Source: Lachnospiraceae bacterium (lineage in GTDB: Bacteria; Bacillota; Clostridia; Lachnospirales; Lachnospiraceae). Taken from it: a DNA stretch of 23,722 nt. The position numbers and the translations under genes were made by a program. Position 1 is the first letter of the stretch; each line of letters starts with the position of its first letter. The notes under the pieces are model-generated. The model did no database searches. It saw only the letters and a list, made by a program, of their open reading frames with translations, and had not been told where the DNA came from. Below are positions 1 through 6,824 of the stretch, piece by piece. The stretch covers positions 1-23,722 of the forward strand of contig JAFOYD010000190.1 in assembly GCA_017391545.1 (NCBI GenBank), read 5' to 3'.

Positions 1-494
1 AAGCCCATCGACGGCTCATCCATCAACAGGATTTTGGGGTTCGTCATCATTGCCCTGCCGATTGCAAGCATCTGCTGCTCTCCTCCCGAAAGCGTGCCTG
101 CAAGCTGCTTTGAGCGCTCTTTCAGTCTTGGAAAGTGGGTATACACCCAGTCGATGTTTTTGTCGACCTGTTCCTTATTTTTCACCGTATATGCACCCAT
201 ATACAGATTTTCGAGAACGGTCATCTGTGCAAATACATGGCGTCCTTCGAGTACCTGGGACATTCCCAGGTCGATGATCTTATAATTCGGCACCTTCTGC
301 AGGTTGACATCATCGAGAAGAATTTCTCCCTGCGTTGCCTTTAAAAGTCCATAAATGGTATGTAACGTCGTTGTTTTTCCTGCTCCGTTTGCTCCGATCA
401 ATGACACCAGCTCTCCGTCATTTACTTCGAGGGATATTCCATTCAAAGCCTTGATTGCACCATACGATACGTGCAGATTATTGATTTTCAGCAT
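1..494 (-). CDS. livF: LivF-type ABC transporter ATP-binding protein (partial, C-terminus beyond window)
   Basis: This is the second ATPase of a branched-chain amino-acid (or urea/amide) importer, which drives uptake from the cytoplasmic face. Reading leftward from ATG at 494-492, 164 codons are visible. They contain Walker A GANGAGKTT near residue 36, the LivF-like stretch MSQVLEGRHVF, the signature LSGGEQQMLAIGRAM, and Walker B LLMDEPSMG at the window edge. A full LivF has about 235 residues, so roughly 70 are missing only because the window ends. The start is supported by a GGAGGG ribosome site just upstream and an 11-nt gap to the livG stop, which places it last of the five genes seen. 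The substrate cannot be read from the ATPase. Confidence 0.93.
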   Translation of the reverse strand, partial: MLKINNLHVSYGAIKALNGISLEVNDGELVSLIGANGAGKTTTLHTIYGLLKATQGEILLDDVNLQKVPNYKIIDLGMSQVLEGRHVFAQMTVLENLYMGAYTVKNKEQVDKNIDWVYTHFPRLKERSKQLAGTLSGGEQQMLAIGRAMMTNPKILLMDEPSMG

Positions 495-505
495 CCTTAT
501 CCCTC

Positions 506-1279
506 CTATCGCCCCAAATATGCTTCAATGACTTCGGGGTTGTTTACGATTTCATCCGGCAGACCTGCTGCAATCGTCTTTCCGAAATTGATGACCTGGA
601 TTTTCTCGCATACATTCATGACAAGACTCATATCATGCTCAATCAGCAAAATCGCGATACCGAACTGTTCTCTGATGACCTTGATGCATTCCAAAAGCTC
701 CGCTGTCTCCGTAGGATTCATGCCTGCTGCCGGCTCATCCAGTAACAGCAGCTTCATATCCGTCGCCAGTGCGCGGGCAATCTCAAGCTTTCTCTGTTCT
801 CCATAAGGAAGACTCGAAGCCAGATAATCTGCCTTTTCTTCCAAATGAAAAATTTTTAAGAGCTCCATCGCACGCTCATGAATTTCCCGCTCTGTTTTCC
901 AGTAAGCCTTGGAGCGAAACAGCGCAGAACATAAGCCATATTTAATATCCTTGCTGAATGCAGTTTTTACGTTATCAATGACCTTCATATTTCCAAACAG
1001 ACGAATATTCTGAAAAGTACGCGCAATCCCTGCCTCCACGATCTGATGCGTCTTTTTGCCGTTCAGCAGTTCATTATTCAGGTAAAACGTTCCTTCCGTC
1101 GGCTTGTAAACACCTGTCAGCAGATTAAAAACAGTTGTTTTCCCTGCTCCATTGGGGCCAATCAGTCCGACCAGCTCGCCTTTATAAATCTCAATATTAA
1201 AATCTTCTACTGCATGGAGGCCTCCAAATGCGATGCCAAGATGCTGTGTCCTTAATACAGGTACTCGTTCTTCCATCAT
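506..1279 (-). CDS. livG: LivG-type ABC transporter ATP-binding protein
   Basis: This is the first ATPase subunit of the importer and the partner of LivF. It has 257 residues, the usual LivG length. Visible motifs are Walker A GPNGAGKTT, the LivG-type RTFQNIRLF segment, the signature YGEQRKLEIARALA, Walker B LLLLDEPAAGMNPTE, and the H-loop LLIEHDMSLVM. The C-terminal INFGKTIAAGLPDEI is typical of LivG. The start codon overlaps the livM stop by 4 bases (ATGA), which implies translational coupling inside one operon. A second ATG follows immediately, so the exact start is uncertain by one codon. Confidence 0.95.
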   Translation of the reverse strand: MMEERVPVLRTQHLGIAFGGLHAVEDFNIEIYKGELVGLIGPNGAGKTTVFNLLTGVYKPTEGTFYLNNELLNGKKTHQIVEAGIARTFQNIRLFGNMKVIDNVKTAFSKDIKYGLCSALFRSKAYWKTEREIHERAMELLKIFHLEEKADYLASSLPYGEQRKLEIARALATDMKLLLLDEPAAGMNPTETAELLECIKVIREQFGIAILLIEHDMSLVMNVCEKIQVINFGKTIAAGLPDEIVNNPEVIEAYLGR

Positions 1280-2406
1280 CCCTCTGCCTCCTTATCTGAT
1301 TTGTGAAAATGTGATGCCACCATCCGGGGCCACTTTGGTATGTCACAAAGGGCAAACTCGCTGGTTCCAAGGATTCCATGAGGACGGAACATGATTACTA
1401 TAATCAGCGCGATCGAATAGACCAGCATCGGATACGTAAAGACATTCTGCAAAAATCCAGGAAGTGCAGCAACCCATGTTCCATTCTTGATTGCATAATT
1501 TAACAGAAACATACCAATCGCTGCTACAATGGAACCTGTCAGTGAACCCATACCTCCGACGACCACCATGACAACGATGAACACGGAGTTTAAAATCGAA
1601 CCGTTCGTAAATGCAAAGGAAGTCGTGGCAAGTGCCGCATTACAGCAGGAGTATAATGCCCCTGCGATACCTGCAAAAAAGGCTGAAAATACAAACGTCA
1701 GAACCTTATAATAGCTGACATCAATGCCGGATGCTGAAGCTGCAATTTCATTGTCACGAATCGCGCAGATGATTCTCCCGAATTTGGAACGGACAAACAT
1801 GAACATCAAAGCCATGCACAAAATGACGGCCAGAACGGCTACATACATATATCCTTTCTTTTCATCATTCGAAAAACCAAGTCCATTCGCATAAAGAGCA
1901 GACGAAGCCGTTCCCTGTGAAAGTCCCTGCTGACCGCAGAATGGAATATTATTGATCAGATTCACGATGATCATGCCAAATCCAAGCGTGATAATGGCAA
2001 GATAGTCGCCTTTTAAACGAAGTGCCGGGATACCGACCAACAGTCCCAGCACCGCGGAAAGAATACCCGCTGCCAGAATACTCACGATCATCACCAGCAT
2101 AAATGCAGCACCCTTTTTCTCATCATAGACACCTGCCCTCTGAAATGCAAGCGATACCAGCGCCGCTGTATACGCTCCAACGGCCATAAAGCCACAGTGT
2201 CCCAGTGACAACTGACCTAAAAATCCAAGCACCAGATTCAACGATGCCGCCATAATGATCAGATAACAGCACTGCCATACAGAAGGCACAATCTTTAGTT
2301 TGATCGTATTATTATCTACTCCGCCGATTACGAATGTAATAATCATGAGAATGACCAATGCAATCGTATTAATCGCGTAACGAATTGCTGTCTTATTTGT
2401 TTTCAT
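1276..2406 (-). CDS. livM: LivM-type ABC transporter permease
   Basis: This is one of the two integral-membrane subunits that form the translocation path. The 376-residue protein is strongly hydrophobic, with about ten membrane segments. It shows the BPD_transp_2 family pattern: NLVLGFLGQLSLGHCGFMAVGAY near the N-terminus, LRLKGDYLAIITLGFGMI in the middle, and MVVVGGMGSLTGSIVAA before the end. The C-terminal IMFRPHGILG is the usual LivM ending. It overlaps livH upstream and livG downstream by 4 bases each, so the three are tightly coupled. The C-terminal cytoplasmic tail is polar (HFHKSDKEAEG). Confidence 0.94.
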   Translation of the reverse strand: MKTNKTAIRYAINTIALVILMIITFVIGGVDNNTIKLKIVPSVWQCCYLIIMAASLNLVLGFLGQLSLGHCGFMAVGAYTAALVSLAFQRAGVYDEKKGAAFMLVMIVSILAAGILSAVLGLLVGIPALRLKGDYLAIITLGFGMIIVNLINNIPFCGQQGLSQGTASSALYANGLGFSNDEKKGYMYVAVLAVILCMALMFMFVRSKFGRIICAIRDNEIAASASGIDVSYYKVLTFVFSAFFAGIAGALYSCCNAALATTSFAFTNGSILNSVFIVVMVVVGGMGSLTGSIVAAIGMFLLNYAIKNGTWVAALPGFLQNVFTYPMLVYSIALIIVIMFRPHGILGTSEFALCDIPKWPRMVASHFHKSDKEAEG

Positions 2407-3296
2407 ACTTTCTCACCTACATTCTTTCCAAGTATGCCCGCGGGCTTAATCAACAATACAATAATCAAAATCAGATAGACAAAGGTATCTGACATGGAGG
2501 AGCTGATATAAGTATTGGCACCTGACTGGACAATTCCGATGATCAGACCGCCAAGCACTGCTCCCGGCAGGGAACCAATGCCGCCCAACACTGCTGCAAC
2601 GAACGCATAGATACCTAATGTCGCTCCCATTGTCGTGATGACCTTCGGGTACTGTGATATGTACATCAGCGACGCAACGGCTGCAAGACCAGCACCGATT
2701 GCAAAGGTAGTGATAATGATGCGGTTCACATTGATGCCCATCACGATCGCAGCTTCCTTATCCTCTGCCACACAGCGCATAGCTCTTCCGATTCTTGTCT
2801 TTTGTGTGAACAGATACAGCACGATCATGATCATGGCAGAAACCACTACCGTAATGATGGTCGCCTCACTGATGGAAACGCCTCCGATGGAAAATGTTTT
2901 TGAAAACAGGATATATGGAATTCTGGGATCCGGTCCGATTGCAGGGATTGCCTGCGCCAGATTTTCCAGCACAAAGCTCATCGCAATCGCAGTAATCAGA
3001 GCTGTCAGGTTGGTTCCTCTTTTTCTGACTGGTCTATACGCCAGAAGCTCTACCAGCATACCAACGCATGCACAGACAACGATGGCAAAAATGACTGCCG
3101 TCCAGCCTGGCAATCCGAGTGCCATCATAATGGGAATGACAAAATACAAGGTATAGCCACCCACCATGATGAAATCTCCATGTGCGAAATTAATCAGTTT
3201 GATAATTCCATATACCATCGTATATCCTAAAGCAATCAGCGCATACACGCTTCCAAGCCTCAGGCCTGTTATGATAAATTGAATAAACGTACTCAT
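2403..3296 (-). CDS. livH: LivH-type ABC transporter permease
   Basis: This is the second membrane subunit of the importer. At 297 residues it matches the LivH family length. Diagnostic stretches are GLRLGSVYALIALGYTMVYG and LINFAHGDFIMVGGY at the N-terminus, AYRPVRKRGTN, the coupling segment IGRAMRCVAEDKEAAIVMGI, and the late AAVLGGIGSLPGAVLGG, ending in LLIKPAGILGK. It is separated from livJ by 76 bases that hold a strong palindrome, while its 3' end overlaps livM. This fits the common arrangement in which the binding protein is made in excess over the permeases. Confidence 0.94.
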   Translation of the reverse strand: MSTFIQFIITGLRLGSVYALIALGYTMVYGIIKLINFAHGDFIMVGGYTLYFVIPIMMALGLPGWTAVIFAIVVCACVGMLVELLAYRPVRKRGTNLTALITAIAMSFVLENLAQAIPAIGPDPRIPYILFSKTFSIGGVSISEATIITVVVSAMIMIVLYLFTQKTRIGRAMRCVAEDKEAAIVMGINVNRIIITTFAIGAGLAAVASLMYISQYPKVITTMGATLGIYAFVAAVLGGIGSLPGAVLGGLIIGIVQSGANTYISSSMSDTFVYLILIIVLLIKPAGILGKNVGEKV

Positions 3297-3328
3297 ATCA
3301 TCTACCTCTTATCATTTATAGGTGATTT

Positions 3329-3361
3329 ATCGTAACTATGAAGCAAGCTCATAGTTACGAT
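3329..3361 (-). repeat. Intercistronic palindrome between livJ and livH (33 bp)
   Basis: A perfect 13-bp inverted repeat (ATCGTAACTATGA and its complement) surrounds a 7-nt loop. On the transcribed minus strand it is followed by an A-rich, not U-rich, stretch, so it is a poor terminator. It is more likely to stabilise the upstream livJ message or to dampen read-through into livH. A related 33-bp palindrome lies in the rpmE leader at 12426-12458, with 24 of 33 bases identical by eye, which suggests a dispersed repeat family. Confidence 0.7.
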
Positions 3362-3372
3362 ATTTTGTGATA

Positions 3373-4656
3373 TTACTCTACAGCCAGAGTCTGAACTGCT
3401 GTCTTTACGACACTATTCGATGCCTCATCATAGCTGTATCCCATCAATACACCACTCTTGATCGGTGTACCTGTCTCATCAAATGAGAAGGTACCACTTG
3501 CTACTTCGTAAACGACGCTTGTATCAGCAAGTGCAGCCTGCACATCTGCTGCCTCAAAAGAACCACATTTCTCAATTGCTGCCTTATATACCAAAACAGA
3601 GTCATAACCTAACGCATCGAAGTTATTTGGAGCTTCACCATACTTTTCAGTATATGTCTCTACGAAGTAAGAAGATACCTCACTTGTAGCCAGCTCTGTT
3701 GCATAGTGGTTTACAAACATAAAGTCGTTATATACTGTTAAGTCGGCGCCATCAGGAATTGTCGTCTCTGTGTTATCAACACCGTCACATCCAAGAAGAA
3801 TACCATCAAAGCCTGCCTGACGAGCCTGTGGAACTAAGTATGGTCCCATGACATCATAGTAGAACGGAGTAAATACAAGCTGTGCACCGGCAGATGCCAT
3901 CTTGTTGAACTGGTTCGTATAATCGACCTCTGTCATGGTCGCCACAGATTCCTCTGCTACGATCTCAACACCAAGCTCACCACAGGAAGCTGTAAATGCG
4001 TCTCTTAAACCAGCGGAATAGGTATCTGCTGAACAATATACGATACCTACCTTGGTGTATCCATTATCAGCAGCATATTTTGCAGCCAGCTCACCCTGGA
4101 AGGAATCTTTAAAACAGGTACGGAATACATAGTCCATCTGTGTTGTCAGGGAATCTGATGTGCCGGACGGAGTAATCAGTACGACGCCCTCCGAATTTGC
4201 CACAGATGTAATCGCTGATGTACATCCTGATGTAGCGGAACCAACCACCAGAGAAACACCATCAGAAATCAGTGCATTCATTGCATTCAGACATTCTGTC
4301 GAGTCACCCTGGTCATCTTTTGAATTCAGTGCGATCTCATACATCTGTCCACCAACATTGACACCGCCTGCAGCATTGATCTGCTCCACTGCAAGCTCCA
4401 CGCCATTTTCAATGTGTGTACCATATACGGCAAGGCTTCCTGTCATCGGTCCAATGACACCGAGAGTAATTGTTCCTGCTGTCTCTCCGGAAGGTGCTGC
4501 TTCTGTCGACTCTGCATCCGTTGTCTCCGCTGCGACAGGAGTATCTACGGCCTCCGGCTGACTTGCTGCCGTATCCGTACTCTTTGCACCACCACATGCA
4601 GTCAGTCCTGCAACAAGAGTTGTTGCCAATAATGCGCTCATTACCTTTTTCTTCAT
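3373..4656 (-). CDS. livJ: LivJ-type substrate-binding lipoprotein
   Basis: This is the extracytoplasmic receptor of the liv importer. I place the start at ATG 4656-4654, because AAAGGAGGAG lies just before it; an in-frame ATG at 4683 would put that ribosome site inside the coding region. The 427-residue product begins with a lipoprotein signal (MKKKVMSALLATTLVAG, then LTAC with the lipidated Cys at about 21). A linker rich in Ala, Thr, Glu and Pro follows (about residues 25-60). The rest is a Peripla_BP_6 domain, starting TITLGVIGPMTGSLAVYG and containing INAAGGVNVGG and VVGSATSGCTSA. The ligand is inferred as branched-chain amino acids from the family, but related proteins bind urea, amides or other amino acids. 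Confidence 0.93.
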   Translation of the reverse strand: MKKKVMSALLATTLVAGLTACGGAKSTDTAASQPEAVDTPVAAETTDAESTEAAPSGETAGTITLGVIGPMTGSLAVYGTHIENGVELAVEQINAAGGVNVGGQMYEIALNSKDDQGDSTECLNAMNALISDGVSLVVGSATSGCTSAITSVANSEGVVLITPSGTSDSLTTQMDYVFRTCFKDSFQGELAAKYAADNGYTKVGIVYCSADTYSAGLRDAFTASCGELGVEIVAEESVATMTEVDYTNQFNKMASAGAQLVFTPFYYDVMGPYLVPQARQAGFDGILLGCDGVDNTETTIPDGADLTVYNDFMFVNHYATELATSEVSSYFVETYTEKYGEAPNNFDALGYDSVLVYKAAIEKCGSFEAADVQAALADTSVVYEVASGTFSFDETGTPIKSGVLMGYSYDEASNSVVKTAVQTLAVE

Positions 4657-4694
4657 AGCATTCTCCTCCTTTAAACCATTCATTACGACAAAAA

Positions 4695-4722
4695 GGCGTA
4701 TAGAAACTTCTTTCTATACGCC
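4695..4722 (-). terminator. Terminator-like hairpin in the liv leader (candidate attenuator)
   Basis: A perfect 12-bp inverted repeat (GGCGTATAGAAA and its complement, 4-nt loop) is followed on the minus strand by TTTTT and then GTCG. It lies between the liv promoter and the livJ start, so it would end transcription before the operon unless bypassed. TTACGA and TCGTAA on either side could add an outer stem. No leader peptide, T-box or known riboswitch core is visible in the roughly 25 nt between the predicted transcript start and the hairpin. Confidence 0.65.
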
Positions 4723-4754
4723 ATCGTAAACGAACTATTATTTTGATGTGTTTT

Positions 4755-4783
4755 ATTGTATGACAAATGAGACGCTATGTCAA
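4755..4783 (-). promoter_or_regulatory. Sigma-A-type promoter of the liv operon
   Basis: On the minus strand, TTGACA (4783-4778), a 17-nt spacer and TACAAT (4760-4755) give a near-consensus vegetative promoter. Transcription would start near 4748, leaving a leader of about 90 nt before livJ that contains the terminator-like hairpin. Confidence 0.8.
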
Positions 4784-4805
4784 TCATTTTTTTGGTTTAT
4801 TTTAT

Positions 4806-5435
4806 TTAAAATCCCAATGTGTCATTTACAAGGATCACATGGATTCTGTCCTTATGTCTTGAAAACCTTGTGATCAGGAACTGACAACAGATGGTATCCG
4901 GCGACTTGCAGTTCATGCAGGAGCCGGTCTTGCTACATGGTGTATCTAAGCCAAAACGTTGTGCGTTAATTGTTGCAGCTTCATTTCTGGCACGCTTCAT
5001 CGCAGCGTCCACATCGGGTGCGACCTTATTCATTCCGACGATCAAAAGCACATGTCTTGGTCCATAGGCATATGCCGATATGCGGTTTGAATTACCATCA
5101 ATATTAACAAGCACACCGTCCTCTGTGATGGCATTGCTGCTTCCAATAAAGAAATCACTGTCATATGCAAACAGCTCGGCAGCCCTCTTGTCTGTAGCCA
5201 GATCGCGATTGCAATAATCATAATCTCCATTGATCAGTGCATCTGCCAGCCCGATCTCATTGACAGACATTGAACCGCCCCTGGCGACCTTACTTCCCTT
5301 CGGAATCAGCTCCAGCGCCAGCTTCAGTGCCTCTTCCTTTGACTTTGCATAGTAGCCCTTCATATTTCTGGACTCCAGACCTTTGATGATCTTCTGTGCC
5401 AGCAGGTCATTTCTTTTGACTCTGTTCTCGTTCAT
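4806..5435 (-). CDS. LUD-domain protein (LutC/YkgG-like, standalone)
   Basis: The 209-residue product belongs to the LUD family (formerly DUF162), which includes the LutB/LutC lactate-utilisation proteins. Family hallmarks are RGGSMSVNEIGLADAL near residues 52-67, an SSNAITEDG segment, the phrase NIDGNSNRISAYAYGP, and VGMNKVAPD. The C-terminus carries a Cys-rich stretch (TPCSKTGSCMNC...DTICC) that could bind a metal or Fe-S cluster. No lutA or lutB neighbour is present, so a role in lactate oxidation cannot be assumed. The start is set by AAGGAGGAAC upstream of ATG. It is read divergently from the SpoU gene and ends about 22 bases before the liv promoter. Confidence 0.85.
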   Translation of the reverse strand: MNENRVKRNDLLAQKIIKGLESRNMKGYYAKSKEEALKLALELIPKGSKVARGGSMSVNEIGLADALINGDYDYCNRDLATDKRAAELFAYDSDFFIGSSNAITEDGVLVNIDGNSNRISAYAYGPRHVLLIVGMNKVAPDVDAAMKRARNEAATINAQRFGLDTPCSKTGSCMNCKSPDTICCQFLITRFSRHKDRIHVILVNDTLGF

Positions 5436-5496
5436 TTTATGTTCCTCCTTCGTTATCGTTTTGATATAAAAATTATTTTACCACATTTTTGACAGT

Positions 5497-5525
5497 TTGA
5501 CACTGGTATTCAAAATCACTATAAT
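5497..5525 (+). promoter_or_regulatory. Consensus sigma-A promoter for the SpoU methyltransferase gene
   Basis: TTGACA at 5497-5502, a 17-nt spacer and TATAAT at 5520-5525 match the sigma-A consensus exactly. The predicted transcript starts near 5532, about 30 nt before the start codon. Confidence 0.85.
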
Positions 5526-5561
5526 ATTATACATGAATTTTGAGATACCGGAGGACTTACC

Positions 5562-6389
5562 ATGGCAAATATTATTGAAATCACTGACTTTGAGGCACCT
5601 GAACTTGACGTGTATGCCCGTCTTACAGAAAATCAACTTTTGAACCGCGCCGAGCCACAGAAAGGAATTTTCATTGCTGAAAGTCCGAAGGTCATTGAAC
5701 GTGCTCTTGATGCCGGATGCGTTCCAATCTCAATCTTAGTAGAAAAAAAGCATATCGAAGGGCAGGCGCATGAGGTCATTGCCCGCTGTGGAGATATCCC
5801 TGTCTATACAGCCGCTTTTGAAGTGCTCACAAAGCTGACCGGGTTCCAGCTCACACGCGGCATGCTCTGTGCCATGTACCGCCCATCCCTTCCAAGGGTG
5901 ATCGAAATCTGTTCCAATGCGCATCGCATCGCCATCCTGGAAAATATCGTGAATCCCACGAATGTCGGTGCCATTTTCCGCTCTGCTGCCGCCTTGGGAA
6001 TAGACGCTGTACTGCTCACTCCTGCATCCAGCAATCCACTCTACCGCCGCGCCATCAGAGTCAGCATGGGGACTGTGTTCCAGATCCCATGGACATACAT
6101 CGGACAGGAAGACTGTCAGTGGCCTGAACAGGGCATGCAGCTTTTGCAGGAGCTTGGCTTTAAAACTGCCGCAATGGCTCTGAATGACAATTCCATCACA
6201 ATCGATGATGCCCGCCTCATGAGCGAAGAAAAGCTTGCAATTGTGCTTGGCACCGAAGGTGACGGACTGGCAAATGACACAATTGCCAAGTGCGATTACA
6301 CAGTGCGTATCCCCATGTCAGGCGGTGTAGACTCCCTGAATGTCGCCGCTGCAAGCGCAGTAGCCTTCTGGCAGCTCAGGGCGCGGTAA
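5562..6389 (+). CDS. SpoU/TrmH-family RNA 2'-O-ribose methyltransferase
   Basis: This is predicted to methylate a ribose 2'-hydroxyl in rRNA or tRNA using S-adenosylmethionine in a knotted SPOUT fold. The N-terminal part (about 1-110) resembles the SpoU substrate-binding domain, with GIFIAESPKVIERAL. The catalytic half shows motif 1 NPTNVGAIFRSAAALGID (131-148), RAIRVSMGTVFQIPW, motif 2 LGTEGDGL, and motif 3 IPMSGGVDSLNVAAASAVA near the C-terminus. At 275 residues it is complete. GGAGG precedes ATG at a good distance. The RNA target cannot be told from sequence alone. A nucleosidase gene fragment begins only a few bases past its stop. Confidence 0.92.
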   Translation: MANIIEITDFEAPELDVYARLTENQLLNRAEPQKGIFIAESPKVIERALDAGCVPISILVEKKHIEGQAHEVIARCGDIPVYTAAFEVLTKLTGFQLTRGMLCAMYRPSLPRVIEICSNAHRIAILENIVNPTNVGAIFRSAAALGIDAVLLTPASSNPLYRRAIRVSMGTVFQIPWTYIGQEDCQWPEQGMQLLQELGFKTAAMALNDNSITIDDARLMSEEKLAIVLGTEGDGLANDTIAKCDYTVRIPMSGGVDSLNVAAASAVAFWQLRAR

Positions 6390-6391
6390 GG

Positions 6392-6711
6392 GATGGTCAC
6401 TCTTTTTACTGCGTTTCAGGAACCTATAAAGACGGAAAGGTTGTAGAAGGCGTCATTTCTACAGGTGACGAGTGGAATACCCAGATCGACCGTATGTTTA
6501 TCTGCATGAATTAACGGGTTCTTCCTGCGAGGAAATGGAGTCAAATGCAGTTGCACAGATCTGCACCAACTATGGAATTCCTTTTATCGCCATCAGAATT
6601 CTCTCAAATGCAGCGATTCATAATGAATTTTTCGCTCCCGAAGCAGGAGACGCCTGCCAGAAATATGTTTTAAATGTCGCTGAAGAATATATGAAGCAAA
6701 GAGGGAAATAG
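6392..6711 (+). pseudogene. Remnant of a phosphorylase-superfamily (MTA/SAH nucleosidase-like) gene
   Basis: Only the C-terminal part of a PNP_UDP_1-type protein remains, in two frames. From 6392 one frame reads DGHSFYCVSGTYKDG...STGDEWNTQIDR. Near 6492 the homologous reading moves to another frame, continuing YVYLHELTGSSCEEMESNAVAQ...IPFIAIRILSNAA to TAG at 6709-6711. The EEMES motif is the ribose-contacting Met-Glu of this superfamily. The shift is explained by loss of one base in the codon after GAC. The usual N-terminal part (over 100 residues) is missing, because the SpoU gene ends just before it. No start or ribosome site is visible. Which nucleosidase it came from is an inference. Confidence 0.8.
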
Positions 6712-6758
6712 CAATCTACCAATAAATATAACAGACAGTTTTTTCAATAATGCGTTGA

Positions 6759-6787
6759 TTGTAATTTGTCCCCAAATCCGCTATACT
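6759..6787 (+). promoter_or_regulatory. Probable sigma-A promoter for the AAA-ATPase-like gene
   Basis: TTGTAA at 6759-6764, a 17-nt spacer and TATACT at 6782-6787, with the start codon about 40 nt downstream. It shows that the gene carries its own promoter behind the nucleosidase remnant. Confidence 0.6.
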
Positions 6788-6824
6788 TAGGAAAAAGGAT
6801 TTTTGAGCGGGAGGTATGCATGAT

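Noticed and set aside
2635..3156. Long open frame on the plus strand inside livH
   Set aside because: It is antisense to a clear permease gene, has no ribosome site and resembles no family.
4657..4683. Upstream ATG for livJ
   Set aside because: It would put the strong ribosome site inside the gene and spoil the lipoprotein signal start.
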